Assembly: GCF_039545135.1 (NCBI RefSeq)
Contig: NZ_BAABRU010000005.1
Location: 248,001 to 312,000, forward strand
DNA: 64,000 nt
Direction of reading: 5' to 3'
Source: Herpetosiphon gulosus
Lineage (GTDB): Bacteria; Chloroflexota; Chloroflexia; Chloroflexales; Herpetosiphonaceae
Shown here one piece after another: positions 1-7,940 of the stretch. Position 1 is the stretch's first letter; each line of letters starts with the position of its first letter. The notes beneath the pieces are model-generated. The model saw only the letters and a list, made by a program, of their open reading frames with translations, did no database searches and had not been told where the DNA came from. A program made the translations under genes and the position numbers.

Positions 1-696
1 AAGCCGTGAGGCCAATTGAAAACTATGCACAAATTGGCGATGACGTGGCGATTCATTATCGAAGGCAAAGCTTTGGCCCTCGTAGCCAAGCCAAACAATG
101 CCTTCGGGATAGCTGAGCCAACGTAATGGTGCGGCAGGCTGTTGGTTGCTTGGGGCAAATTCACGGTAAGCTGGACGTAAAGGATTTTCAGAAAAAACAT
201 GCTTGAGGTCAGTCAGCATTAATTCTTGATGCTGCTGCTCATGGTGAATCCCCAAATCGAGAATTGGCTCCCAACGGGCAAAGGTTTCGGCATCCATCGC
301 CTGCAATAAGGCCAACATTTGCTGATCAACATAGGCACGGTAGCGGTAGGTTTCCTCGACCGTGGGACGCGAAATCAAGCCGCGTTTGGGGCGACAATGG
401 CGTTTGCCAAGCGTTACATAATACGAATTAAAAAGGTAAGCATATTGGGGGTGCAATGTTTGATAGTTGGGCACAGCTTGGGTTAGTACAAACGTTTCAA
501 AAAACCAACTCGTATGCGCAAGATGCCACTTAGTTGGGCTAACATCGGGCATCGACTGAATCACATAATCTTCGGTTACAAGCGGCTCACAAAGATACTC
601 CGAGAATTGGCGCACTGTCTGATAGTGTTCGATCAAACGAGCTTGGCGGGCTTGCACAGGCATCGCTGAAAGCGACGAATCCATCAGTGTCTCCAT
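1..696 (-). CDS. egtB: EgtB-type ergothioneine sulfoxide synthase, 3' part cut off by window edge
   Basis: This gene runs off the left edge; 232 codons of its 5' part are present. The translation shows the DinB-like N-terminal half of EgtB, the non-haem iron enzyme that joins gamma-glutamylcysteine or cysteine to hercynine with oxygen during ergothioneine synthesis. Seen directly: a WHLAHTSWFFE segment (His58/His61) and HHEQQHQELMLTDLKH with His152 and His156, which fit the three-histidine iron site of the family. The FGE-sulfatase-like half begins near the edge. The start chosen is the ATG at 696, because AAAGGA lies 8 bases upstream; an in-frame ATG at 705 has the same purine run too close. 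The methyltransferase partner EgtD is not visible in this window. Family assignment is firm; the exact thiol substrate cannot be read from the sequence. Confidence 0.88.
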   Translation of the reverse strand, partial: METLMDSSLSAMPVQARQARLIEHYQTVRQFSEYLCEPLVTEDYVIQSMPDVSPTKWHLAHTSWFFETFVLTQAVPNYQTLHPQYAYLFNSYYVTLGKRHCRPKRGLISRPTVEETYRYRAYVDQQMLALLQAMDAETFARWEPILDLGIHHEQQHQELMLTDLKHVFSENPLRPAYREFAPSNQQPAAPLRWLSYPEGIVWLGYEGQSFAFDNESPRHRQFVHSFQLASRL

Positions 697-841
697 CGAC
701 TGCATCCTTTGCTATTGCCCCAAAGTACACACACTCAAGGGCGGCGGTTGACGAACAGAGGTCAGTTGGTAGATAACCAACATGAGGCAACTCTTGGTGT
801 CGCGACGCGATAAAGGTGGGATGAGTGCCAAAAAAACGGCG

Positions 842-871
842 TTGTCATGGCAGCCGGCAATGCCATGACAA
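842..871. repeat. Perfect 11-bp inverted repeat between divergent genes
   Basis: TTGTCATGGCA (842-852) and its exact complement TGCCATGACAA (861-871) are separated by 8 bases. No T-run follows on either strand, so it does not look like a terminator. It lies between the divergent egtB and the small gene at 960, where an operator or an mRNA hairpin is possible. Confidence 0.5.
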
Positions 872-959
872 ATGGACGAAGGCAGTGTAGCATAACCCAA
901 GTCGCTTGAACATAGCAAAATCCGCAAATTTGTTCAAGCATTCTTTAAGGAGTTTTTCG

Positions 960-1172
960 ATGCAGTATGAGCTTGTTGTGCGCGTTGAGGCTGGGCAGTA
1001 TCGAGCAATTTGTCCACAAATTGCTGGAGTGGTCGGCTATGGAGCCAGCCCAGGAGCTGCTTTGGATGCAGCGTTGGCTGCCTTACAAAATTTTTGCATT
1101 CAGCATAACTTGCCCGTGCCACAGTTGGACGTAACGCGGGCAAGCCTTAGAACCAGCAGTGGTCGCGCTTAG
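960..1172 (+). CDS. Small HicB-like (UPF0150-type) protein
   Basis: A 70-residue protein whose first 50 residues (YELVVRVEAGQYRAICPQ, then GYGASPGAALDAALAALQNF) resemble the short beta-alpha HicB/UPF0150 fold: a strand, a CPQ-type turn where HicB has CPxL or CPDL, and an alanine-rich helix. In the family this fold is the antitoxin half of HicAB or a stand-alone protein. No HicA-like double-stranded RNA-binding partner is seen on either side, so it would be an orphan. The ATG at 960 is chosen because AAGGAG sits 7 bases upstream. Its stop codon overlaps the end of the convergent yccF gene by 4 bases. Identity as HicB-like is inference from short sequence similarity. Confidence 0.55.
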   Translation: MQYELVVRVEAGQYRAICPQIAGVVGYGASPGAALDAALAALQNFCIQHNLPVPQLDVTRASLRTSSGRA

Positions 1173-1609
1173 CCTAAGGTTGTAATCGCTGGCACACGGT
1201 TGAACATCCAAAACGATATCGGCAGGCCCAAGCCAAAACTAAACCCAGCGATTGCCCAAGCCGTTGCTAGCCAAATGCCGCTGAGCCACCAACCAATAAG
1301 GATGAAGTAGATCGCCCGAATGATAAATGCTTGTTGAGGGCGACCGTAGCCAACGACCACCTGGCCATTCGAGAGCACTACCATTTGGGCATTGGCCGGA
1401 TTTGGGCGCAAAGTCATCATTTGCGGCAGTCGGTTGAGCAACATCAGGCCTAGTGGCAAGCCGATAATGCTAACGATTAGAAACCATGCCAAACCTGTGA
1501 CCACTGCTCCCAACCACAAGCCCACAAAAATAAACCACAAGCCGCGAATCAAGCAGCCAGGCCCAGTATTGCCATTGTTGATGATCACGGTTGGCGGTGG
1601 ATAACTCAT
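1169..1609 (-). CDS. yccF: YccF domain inner-membrane protein
   Basis: A 146-residue membrane protein with two similar halves, each starting with an (I/L)IR-x-(I/L)-(W/Y)-F-(I/V)-(F/L) helix followed by a second hydrophobic stretch that ends in LPLGLMLLNRLP or LPISFWMFNRVP. This duplicated pattern is the YccF (DUF307) family, integral membrane proteins of unknown biochemical role, some of which resemble a modulator of a mechanosensitive channel. A short Pro/Asn-rich cytoplasmic N-terminus (MSYPPPTVIINNGNTGPG) precedes the first helix. AAAGGGA upstream supports the ATG at 1609. The gene is convergent with the small gene at 960 and overlaps it by 4 bases; no terminator lies between them. Confidence 0.85.
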   Translation of the reverse strand: MSYPPPTVIINNGNTGPGCLIRGLWFIFVGLWLGAVVTGLAWFLIVSIIGLPLGLMLLNRLPQMMTLRPNPANAQMVVLSNGQVVVGYGRPQQAFIIRAIYFILIGWWLSGIWLATAWAIAGFSFGLGLPISFWMFNRVPAITTLG

Positions 1610-1868
1610 TGGATTCCCTTTCTAACGCTAGATACTTGAGCTTAGCATACCTCATTTGCTGTTCACAAATGTGGATTATCTACTTGAACTAGATCGGATT
1701 TTGATTAATCATTGATGAGTTTAGATATTTGTTCATGAATTGTCGATCTTTTGTACATCCATCAAAAGCTTGCTCGCGTAAAACGAGACAATAGCGCTAT
1801 AACGAGTTGAGATAGGTCAGGGTTAACTAGTTTCGCTGAAGATTGTTGTTTTTTTGGAGGATTCTAAA

Positions 1869-2543
1869 ATGGTACGACGTTTGATGTTGCTTACATTGGC
1901 TTTGTTGGCAGTTGTCGGGTTGAGCACACCGCAGGCGAGCAAAGCAGCAACGATGAATTATGTTCGGGTTATGCACGCCTCGCCCGATGCCCCAGCAGTC
2001 GATATTTTTGTCGATGGCAAAGCCGTATTAACCAGTGTGCCATTCTTTGCACTGAGCGGACAATTAGCCTTACCAGATGGCACATACACAATTGATATTG
2101 CTCCAGCCGGTGCAGGTGTCGCAGCGTCAGTCTTCGAAACCAAATTAACGCTTGAAGGCGGTTATACTGGCACGGTTGCTGCGGTTGGTAGCTTGGGTTT
2201 AGGTAATTTTGATGTCAAATTGTATGAAGATAATTATTCGATGACTGGTGCTGGGATGAGCCGCGTGCGGGTTATTCACGGCTCACCTGATGCACCAGCA
2301 GTCGATATCAAAATTGCTGGCACGCAAAATGTTGTGGTCAAAGGAGCTAAATTTGGCGACGCAGCAACTTTAGAAGTTCCAGCAGGCACGTATAGCTTTG
2401 ATATTAGCCCAGCTGGTAGCTCGACCGTGTTGTTTACCACGCCAGCCTTGCGCTTCGAATCAGGTTGGGGCTATAGCTTGGTCGCTAGCGGCTTCGCCAG
2501 CAAGAATTTTTGGGTTCAATCACGGGTTGATATGGTCAAATAA
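1869..2543 (+). CDS. Secreted protein with two DUF4397 domains
   Basis: A 224-residue exported protein. Residues 1-27 form a Sec signal peptide (MVRRLMLLTLALLAVVGLST, then a probable AxA cleavage site). Two tandem DUF4397 repeats follow, each opening with VR-V-(M/I)-H-(A/G)-SPDAPAVDI and each containing a G-x-Y-(T/S)-(I/F)-DI-(A/S)-PAG motif. DUF4397 is a beta-rich extracellular domain common in Chloroflexota, Actinomycetota and spore-formers; its function is not established. The ATG at 1869 is preferred over an upstream TTG (1854) because GGAGG lies 8 bases before it. It appears monocistronic and ends before a hairpin at 2708-2740. Confidence 0.85.
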   Translation: MVRRLMLLTLALLAVVGLSTPQASKAATMNYVRVMHASPDAPAVDIFVDGKAVLTSVPFFALSGQLALPDGTYTIDIAPAGAGVAASVFETKLTLEGGYTGTVAAVGSLGLGNFDVKLYEDNYSMTGAGMSRVRVIHGSPDAPAVDIKIAGTQNVVVKGAKFGDAATLEVPAGTYSFDISPAGSSTVLFTTPALRFESGWGYSLVASGFASKNFWVQSRVDMVK

Positions 2544-2578
2544 CAAGCATCCAATGCTGGATTGGTAGGGTTCGCCAC

Positions 2579-2660
2579 CCTTCCGTCCCGCCGCTGGCGG
2601 GAAACGCAGGGGGTTTTCATCCCCCTGCACCCCCTAAAGTTCAATCCATGGGACGGAAGG
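2579..2660. repeat. Nested inverted-repeat element, cloverleaf-like
   Basis: Outer arms CCTTCCGTCCC (2579-2589) and GGGACGGAAGG (2650-2660) are exactly complementary. Between them are two further perfect hairpins: CCCGCC/GGCGGG (2587-2601) and GCAGGGGG/CCCCCTGC with loop TTTTCAT (2606-2628). The whole unit could fold into a three-arm structure. It sits 3' of the DUF4397 gene and reads like a dispersed repetitive palindrome, though only one copy is in this window. Confidence 0.6.
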
Positions 2661-2707
2661 CATCAATTGAAGCATCGAAACCGATCGTTCTAAGTGTAAA
2701 AACATAT

Positions 2708-2740
2708 ACCGTGCTGTGATGGACAAGATCGCAGCACGGT
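2708..2740. terminator. Bidirectional rho-independent terminator
   Basis: A 13-bp stem (ACCGTGCTGTGAT / ATCGCAGCACGGT, one G-T pair) with a 7-base loop is followed by TATTTTATT on the plus strand and by an A/T-rich run on the minus strand. It lies between the convergent DUF4397 gene and acs and can end both transcripts. Confidence 0.75.
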
Positions 2741-2744
2741 TATT

Positions 2745-4706
2745 TTATTGCTCCAAGGTGCTCAAATCGCCTTCGGGCAAGCCTAGGGCACGGGCTTTGA
2801 GTACGCGGCGCATAATTTTGCCCGAGCGGGTTTTGGGCAAACTTGGCACAAATTGAACTGCTTCAGGGCGAGCAATTGGCCCCATCACCTTGCCAACGTG
2901 GGCAATCAGCGCATCCTCAAGATCTTGATTGGCTTCGTAGCCATTTTTCAAAATCACAAAGGTATGAATCGCATTGCCCTTGACTTCGTGGGGCAAGCCA
3001 ATTGCAGCGGCTTCGGCAACTGATGGATGCGAAACCAGAGCTGATTCGACTTCAGCCGTGCCCAGCCGATAGCCTGAAACCTTGATTACATCATCGATCC
3101 GACCAATCACCCAGAAATAGCCGTCTTCGTCTTTGCGAGCGGAATCGCCTGCGGTGTACACGCCTGGAATTCGGCTCCAATATTGCTCAATATAGCGGTC
3201 GGGGTTGTTGTAGATAGTGCGCAACATCGATGGCCATGGATTGCGGATAATCAATAAGCCATCTTCATCATCGCTGGCATGCTCGCCCTGATCGTTGACC
3301 ACATCGGCATCGATGCCAAACGAGGCGCGAGTGCCCGAGCCTGGCTTGAGTGGCGTAGTTGGATTAGGCGTGATCATCATGCTGCCTGTTTCAGTTTGCC
3401 ACCAAGTATCCATAATTGGGCAATTGTTGCGGCCAATCACCCGATGATACCAGCGCCATGCCTCGGGGTTAATTGGTTCGCCGACCGAGCCAAGCAAACG
3501 TAATGAGCCGAGATCATGGCGATTGGGCCAGGCTTCGCCAAAACGCATCAAGCCCCGAATTGCCGTCGGTGCAGTGTAGAGCACGGTTACGCCATAGCGC
3601 TCAACAATATTCCACCAGCGGTTGGGGAAGGGGAAGGTTGGTGCGCCTTCATACATCACTTGGGTTGCGCCCAACATCAAGGGGCCATAGACAATGTAGG
3701 AGTGGCCAGTGACCCAGCCGGGATCGGCGGCACACCAATACACATCTTCTTCTTTAATATCGAGATTAAAGTGCAGGGTCGTCGCAACCCCAACCTGATA
3801 GCCGCCATGGGTATGTACTAAGCCTTTGGGAGCGCCAGTCGTGCCCGAGGTATAGAGCATATATAAAGGATGTTCAGCATCGAGTTGCTCGGTTTCGCAC
3901 TTGGTCGAAGCGATCGGCAGCGCCATCAATTCTTCATACCACAAGTCGCGGCCTTGTTGCATTTCGACTTCGTGGCCCGTGCGCTTGACCACAATCACAA
4001 TTTCAACTACAGGCGAGTGCTTAATTGCATCGTCGGTGATCTTCTTCAGCTCAACGACTTTGCCATTCATATAGCCGCCATCGGAAGTAATCACTACTCG
4101 CGACTGAGCATCTTGAATGCGGGTGTGCAATGCTTCGACGCTAAAACCACCATAAACTACGCTATGCATCGCGCCAATTTTGGCACAAGCCAACATGGCA
4201 ATCACAATTTCGGGAACCCGTGGCAAATAGATCGTCACGGTATCGCCCTTTTTGACCCCCATCGATTTGAGCACATTGGCAAATTTATTGACCCGTTTGA
4301 ACAATTGCCAATAGCTATAGGTCTTGTTATCGCCTTTTTCACTTTCCCAAATCAGGGCCAACTTGTTCTTACGCCAGGTTTTGACATGGCGATCAAGTGC
4401 ATTGTGCACAATGTTGATCTTGCCATCGTTAAACCATTGGTAAAACGGTGCTTTGCTATCGTCGAGTACTTTGCTAAATGGCACATACCAATCGACCATT
4501 CGGGTCGCCATGTCGGCCCAAAAATCCTGATAATGCTCGATCGACCATTGACGCATTGCTTCGACATCGGCGAAGCCTTTTTCACGAGCGTAGGCCAGCA
4601 CGTTCGAATTCTCAACTAAGGCAGCAGGTGGGTAGTAGAATACTGATTCAGCGTCGTTGCTTGCCGAAAATTGCCCAACAGTAGTTGGTGCAGCATGCTC
4701 AGTCAT
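2745..4706 (-). CDS. acs: Acetyl-CoA synthetase (acetate-CoA ligase)
   Basis: A 653-residue adenylate-forming enzyme that activates acetate through acetyl-AMP to acetyl-CoA in the cytoplasm. It has the usual length and layout of AcsA: the N-terminal ACAS region, the P-loop YTSGTTGAPKGLVHTHGGY, the acyl-pocket motif DTWWQTETGS with its Trp, the hinge region near GRIDDVIKVSGYRLGTAE, and the C-terminal catalytic lysine in SGKIMRR (K630), the usual target of regulatory acetylation. AGGAGG lies 7 bases before the ATG. The stretch after the Trp motif reads PLKPGSGTRASFGID instead of the more usual PLKPGSATRPFFG, a small local departure. The gene stands alone; 3' of it is the bidirectional terminator at 2708-2740. 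A propionyl-CoA preference cannot be excluded from sequence alone. Confidence 0.92.
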   Translation of the reverse strand: MTEHAAPTTVGQFSASNDAESVFYYPPAALVENSNVLAYAREKGFADVEAMRQWSIEHYQDFWADMATRMVDWYVPFSKVLDDSKAPFYQWFNDGKINIVHNALDRHVKTWRKNKLALIWESEKGDNKTYSYWQLFKRVNKFANVLKSMGVKKGDTVTIYLPRVPEIVIAMLACAKIGAMHSVVYGGFSVEALHTRIQDAQSRVVITSDGGYMNGKVVELKKITDDAIKHSPVVEIVIVVKRTGHEVEMQQGRDLWYEELMALPIASTKCETEQLDAEHPLYMLYTSGTTGAPKGLVHTHGGYQVGVATTLHFNLDIKEEDVYWCAADPGWVTGHSYIVYGPLMLGATQVMYEGAPTFPFPNRWWNIVERYGVTVLYTAPTAIRGLMRFGEAWPNRHDLGSLRLLGSVGEPINPEAWRWYHRVIGRNNCPIMDTWWQTETGSMMITPNPTTPLKPGSGTRASFGIDADVVNDQGEHASDDEDGLLIIRNPWPSMLRTIYNNPDRYIEQYWSRIPGVYTAGDSARKDEDGYFWVIGRIDDVIKVSGYRLGTAEVESALVSHPSVAEAAAIGLPHEVKGNAIHTFVILKNGYEANQDLEDALIAHVGKVMGPIARPEAVQFVPSLPKTRSGKIMRRVLKARALGLPEGDLSTLEQ

Positions 4707-4804
4707 TGAGATGCCTCCTAATTATTACTCACAAGCGGCGGGACAAGTGCGAGGTCTGCCCCAATTGTAGCCTTGATGCTTGGGTTATGTCAAAGTTCTT
4801 AGGA

Positions 4805-4939
4805 GTGAGAACATAGAGCAAAGAACATAGGGCTTGGGGACCCTTGGGTGGGCGTGGTTTACGTACTGGCTGATTTGCGTGAGAACATAGAGCAAAGAAC
4901 ATAGGGCTTGGGGACTGGTCGTTGGGGACTAGGGATCGG
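4805..4939. repeat. Intergenic repeat cassette with a 37-bp exact direct repeat
   Basis: The 391-base gap between acs and hemW holds no gene. A 37-base unit beginning GTGAGAACATAGAGCAAAG occurs at 4805-4841 and again, identical, at 4879-4915, separated by 37 other bases. The unit contains the GAACATA/GAGCAAA/GAACATA heptad series found in other intergenic regions here. It is followed by G-rich words (GGGGACTAGGGATCGG) of the second heptad family, and then by ATTATGAAGGGTGAAATGG, close to the complement of the TTCATCCCTCAT word. Confidence 0.85.
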
Positions 4940-5085
4940 AAATAACGATGCAGGATGCATTATGAAGGGTGAAATGGATAGTTCGGGCAATTTGTGGCTA
5001 AAACAGCCTTTGTTCCCTTCATGTCCTTCGTGGATTAAATTCTCGCATGCTCAGTTTCTTCATGGCGCAAAGCCTCAAATCGCAC

Positions 5086-5091
5086 TACAAT
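5086..5091 (+). promoter_or_regulatory. Candidate -10 box for a leaderless hemW transcript
   Basis: TACAAT is followed by exactly 6 bases and then the ATG at 5098, so transcription would start at or next to the initiation codon. No Shine-Dalgarno sequence is present. A convincing -35 box is not visible. Confidence 0.4.
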
Positions 5092-5097
5092 AGTGCA

Positions 5098-6372
5098 ATG
5101 ACAACACACGATTTAAAACATCTCTATATTCATATTCCGTTTTGCCAAACTCGTTGCGCCTACTGCGATTTCAATACCTTTGCCAATCGTGAAGATTTTA
5201 TGCAGCGCTATATTGATGCGCTGTGTTTGCATCTTGAACGTATGGTGAGCGGCGAAACCAGCGTTGACCCAACGTGGCCAAAAATAGCAACCCACGCAAT
5301 TCCATGGGCTAAATATGAGCTGCATGATCTCACGGGGCCGTTGCAGCAAGCCGATTTGCCAGCAACGGTGTTTTTGGGCGGTGGCACACCAACCGCACTC
5401 CCCCTGCCTTTGCTTGAAAAACTCATGCAAACAATTGGGCGGATTATTCCGCTAGAGCAGGCCGAAGTTACCAGCGAAGCCAACCCAGGCACGGTGCTTG
5501 ACCTGAATTACTTGCGAGCCATGCGTTCGATGGGCATTAATCGCCTGAGTATGGGCGTGCAAACCCTGCATGATCCAACCTTGCGCGTGTTGGGCCGGAT
5601 TCATACTGCCAGCGAAGCACTTGCTTCGTATCAGGCTGCGCGAAAAGTTGGCTTTGAAAATATTAATCTTGATTTTATGTTTGGCTTGCCAGGCCAAGAT
5701 ATTGCTCAATGGCGAGCGATGCTGAAGCAAATTGTGGGCTGGGATACTGAACATTTTGCCTTGTATTCGTTGATTGTTGAGCCAACTACCCCACTAGCAG
5801 CCCAAGTAACCGCTGGCCGGGTAAGCATCCCCAACGATGATGCAACTGGCGAGATGTATGAAGTTGCAATGGATATTTTAGGCACAGCTGGTTATGGCCA
5901 TTATGAGATTTCTAATTGGGCTAAAACCCAAAGCTCAAACTTTAATCCAAGTGAAAGCTTGCCAGCCTACGCCTCACGTCACAACGTTGCCTATTGGCTC
6001 AACGCCGATTATTTGGGAGTTGGAGCAGGTGCTCATAGCCATTGGCGTGGCTGGCGCTGGGTTGATCAACGGGTGCTGGAGCCGTTCGCCCAGCAGGTTG
6101 AAGGTGGCCAAGCACCATTAATTGATATTCAGCAGTGCGAACCACATGATCGCGATTTTGAAACGATTATGATGGGATTGCGGCTGAATTGTGGTTTAGG
6201 GTTTACCCATTTTCAACAGCGCACTGACCACGATTTGCTCGAACGCTATCAGCCAGTGATCGATCAATTAATTGCACAAGGCATGCTTGAGCAAACCCCA
6301 AATGCGATTCGCTTTACGCCGCGTGGACGCATGGTCGGCAATCAAGTGATCGAACGCTTTTTGGTTGATTGA
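5098..6372 (+). CDS. hemW: HemW-like radical SAM haem chaperone
   Basis: A 424-residue radical SAM protein of the coproporphyrinogen-oxidase-like group. The SAM-cluster motif CQTRCAYC (C16, C20, C23) follows the typical HemW opening YIHIPFC. Further marks are FLGGGTPT, SEANPGT, NRLSMGVQT, and DFMFGLPGQ, and a C-terminal HemN-like segment. The cysteine before the SAM motif that marks true HemN is not apparent, which favours HemW, the haem-trafficking protein, over the anaerobic oxidase. Established family knowledge gives the chaperone role; which haemoprotein receives the haem is unknown. Start: ATG at 5098, with a TACAAT box 6 bases upstream suggesting leaderless mRNA; ATGs at 5047 and 5062 are in frame but lack support. 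It ends shortly before a repeat cassette. Confidence 0.82.
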   Translation: MTTHDLKHLYIHIPFCQTRCAYCDFNTFANREDFMQRYIDALCLHLERMVSGETSVDPTWPKIATHAIPWAKYELHDLTGPLQQADLPATVFLGGGTPTALPLPLLEKLMQTIGRIIPLEQAEVTSEANPGTVLDLNYLRAMRSMGINRLSMGVQTLHDPTLRVLGRIHTASEALASYQAARKVGFENINLDFMFGLPGQDIAQWRAMLKQIVGWDTEHFALYSLIVEPTTPLAAQVTAGRVSIPNDDATGEMYEVAMDILGTAGYGHYEISNWAKTQSSNFNPSESLPAYASRHNVAYWLNADYLGVGAGAHSHWRGWRWVDQRVLEPFAQQVEGGQAPLIDIQQCEPHDRDFETIMMGLRLNCGLGFTHFQQRTDHDLLERYQPVIDQLIAQGMLEQTPNAIRFTPRGRMVGNQVIERFLVD

Positions 6373-6392
6373 AACGTGGGAGCAGTTAATTT

Positions 6393-6598
6393 TTAACCAC
6401 GAAGGACACGAAGGGCACGAATGTTGGGTTTGGAAGTACTATTGGATTTGAAAGCAATTCAAACATTCAGCAAATGCACCTTTGCGTCCTTCGTGCTCTT
6501 CGCGGTTAACATGTTCATCCCTCATCCTTCATTACTTCATCCCTTCTTTTCTCTGCGCCTCTGTGTTAAATGTCTTTGCTTTTGACTTTTGACTTTAA
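6393..6598. repeat. Composite intergenic repeat cassette upstream of the cobalamin operon
   Basis: Several recurring words lie in a row. The 9-mer series CACGAAGGA-CACGAAGGG-CACGAA (6397-6421) is answered by the roughly complementary TCCTTCGTGCTCTTCGCGG (6487-6505), making an inverted pair about 65 bases apart. Then come TTCATCCCTCATCCTTCAT (from 6514), CTCTGCGCCTCTGTGTTAAA (6551-6570) and TTTTGACTTTTGACTTTA (6580-6597). All of these words recur in other gaps of this window. The last one overlaps the -35 box of the cobalamin promoter. Confidence 0.85.
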
Positions 6599-6618
6599 CT
6601 CAGGATTGCCCGTATAAT
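6589..6618 (+). promoter_or_regulatory. Sigma-70-like promoter of the cobalamin operon
   Basis: TTGACT (6589-6594) and TATAAT (6613-6618) are separated by 18 bases, followed about 22 bases later by the first paired strand of the cobalamin riboswitch. The -35 box is part of the TTTTGACTTTTGAC repeat word. Confidence 0.7.
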
Positions 6619-6640
6619 CGCGAATGCAATTTACAAGTTT

Positions 6641-6761
6641 GTTTGTGGTGCGTTGCTGTCCCGGATGACACACACGCGCAATGGGGGAAGCCAGTCCAAG
6701 TCTGGCGCTGTCCCGCAACGGTAGGAAGCCCACGCTTCAAGCCCGATAACCCGCCACAAAC
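6641..6761 (+). promoter_or_regulatory. Cobalamin (B12) riboswitch aptamer
   Basis: Conserved cobalamin-aptamer segments are present in order: GGGGGAAGCCAGTCCAAG, then GGCGCTGTCCCGCAACGGTA, then the B12 box AAGCCCGATAACCCGCC. The closing helix P1 is formed by GTTTGTGG (6641-6648) and CCACAAAC (6754-6761), an exact match. It lies between the promoter and the first cobalamin gene and should lower expression when adenosylcobalamin or a related corrinoid is plentiful. Confidence 0.95.
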
Positions 6762-6836
6762 TCATCGACACTCCAACATTTCCCTCGCGGATCAGGGAAG
6801 GAGTTGCTAGACCCTGCTGGGTTTAGTGCCTCTTTT

Positions 6837-6866
6837 CCTCTTTGGCATGAGCCGAAGAGGTTTTTT
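6837..6866 (+). terminator. Intrinsic terminator, expression platform of the cobalamin riboswitch
   Basis: CCTCTTTGGC and GCCGAAGAGG form a stem (with one G-T pair) around ATGA, followed by six T residues. It stands 75 bases after the aptamer and 42 bases before the first ATG, which fits transcription attenuation controlled by cobalamin. The exact antiterminator pairing was not worked out. Confidence 0.85.
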
Positions 6867-6908
6867 CTTGGCTGTTTGCATGCTGGTGTGTCGTCCAACG
6901 GAGCCAGC

Positions 6909-7940
6909 ATGAGCGATGCCCCACTGACGATGCGTGCCTATGGCCGCCATTTATTTATTTGTACTGGTGATCAATGTAATGGCGACGCTGACGGCGCGGC
7001 CTTAGCCCAATACGCCCTCGAACAACTCGGCGAGCGACGCAAATTACGCAATCCTGAACGGGTCAAATGCTCGACCGTTAGTTGTTTGGGGGTCTGCCAG
7101 CGCGGCCCAATTGCGGTGGTTTACCCCGAAGGTATTTGGTATAGCCAGCTTGATCACGATTTGGTTGAACAAATTGTGCAAGCGCATTTGATTAATGGCG
7201 AGCCAGTTGAGGCCGCGATTTTTCATCGGTTGTATCCAGTGGATCAAGAGCCGGAATACGCTCCAGCAGTGCGCGGCGATCAAGCGGTTAATCCAATTGA
7301 ATTGCAGCATGATCAGGCAGTTGAGCAATTAGAGCCAATCGTCGTTGCTGGCACGCAACTGCATTCAACCGAGGAAAAACAGCGCTATCGTGAACAAGTA
7401 CGCAAATTGCGCAAAGGCAAAAAAGGCCTTGTGATCGTCAATACTGGCAATGGTAAGGGCAAAACCTCGGCAGCATTGGGCGTGATGACCCGGGCGTGGG
7501 GCCGTGATCTCAAGGTTAAAGTCATTCAATTTCTCAAACACGAAAACGCCAAGTTTGGTGAATCGCGGGCAGCTGCCAAGATGGAGATTGAGTTTGGTGG
7601 TACTGGTGATGGGTTCACTTGGACCTCAAAAGATCTTGATGCGACCAAAGCCAAAGCCCTGCATGGCTGGGAACTGGCCAAAACCGCGATTAGCTCGAAT
7701 CAGTATCAAATTGTGATTCTCGATGAATTTACCTATGTGATGGCCTTTGGATGGCTCGATGTCAACGAGGTTGTGGCTTGGTTGGCGACCAACAAGCCCG
7801 AATTATTGCATGTGATTATCACAGGCCGCGATGCTCCCGCTGCTCTGATCGAGCACGCCGACCTCGTGACCGAGATGCGCGAAATTAAACATCCTTTTAC
7901 AACTCAAGGCATTCGTGCCCAGATCGGAATTGACTTCTGA
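6909..7940 (+). CDS. cobO: Ferredoxin-fused corrinoid adenosyltransferase (CobO/BtuR type)
   Basis: A 343-residue two-domain protein, first gene of the cobalamin operon. Residues about 10-100 are a thioredoxin-like [2Fe-2S] ferredoxin domain: [10 protein letters not shown] (C18, C23) and [10 protein letters not shown] (C54, C59, C63), followed by [14 protein letters not shown] linker with a charged [18 protein letters not shown] segment leads to a complete CobO domain (about 172-343) with the P-loop GNGKGKTS (180-187), [16 protein letters not shown] and an ITGRDAP segment. CobO transfers the adenosyl group of ATP to cob(I)yrinic diamide or other corrinoids. Because the reaction needs Co(I), a fused iron-sulfur domain could supply the electron; that is inference. 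Start at 6909 lies after the riboswitch terminator and has GGAG 5 bases before it. Its stop overlaps the next start (TGATG). Confidence 0.9.
   Translation: MSDAPLTMRAYGRHLFICTGDQCNGDADGAALAQYALEQLGERRKLRNPERVKCSTVSCLGVCQRGPIAVVYPEGIWYSQLDHDLVEQIVQAHLINGEPVEAAIFHRLYPVDQEPEYAPAVRGDQAVNPIELQHDQAVEQLEPIVVAGTQLHSTEEKQRYREQVRKLRKGKKGLVIVNTGNGKGKTSAALGVMTRAWGRDLKVKVIQFLKHENAKFGESRAAAKMEIEFGGTGDGFTWTSKDLDATKAKALHGWELAKTAISSNQYQIVILDEFTYVMAFGWLDVNEVVAWLATNKPELLHVIITGRDAPAALIEHADLVTEMREIKHPFTTQGIRAQIGIDF

Noticed and set aside
960-1172. Complete HicAB toxin-antitoxin pair
   Set aside because: Only a HicB-like protein is present; neither flank encodes a HicA-type protein.
3870-4619. 249-codon open frame on the plus strand opposite acs
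   Set aside because: It is antisense to a complete, well-conserved acetyl-CoA synthetase, shows no family match and has no ribosome binding site; a shadow of the real gene.
4805-4915. Two identical 37-bp units with a 37-bp spacer, CRISPR-like spacing
   Set aside because: Only two units, made of simple heptad words that also occur in other gaps, with no cas genes anywhere in the window.
6804-6908. Longer CobO reading frame starting at 6804
   Set aside because: It would begin before the riboswitch terminator and translate through the hairpin and T-run; the ATG at 6909 has a ribosome binding site and starts the ferredoxin domain.
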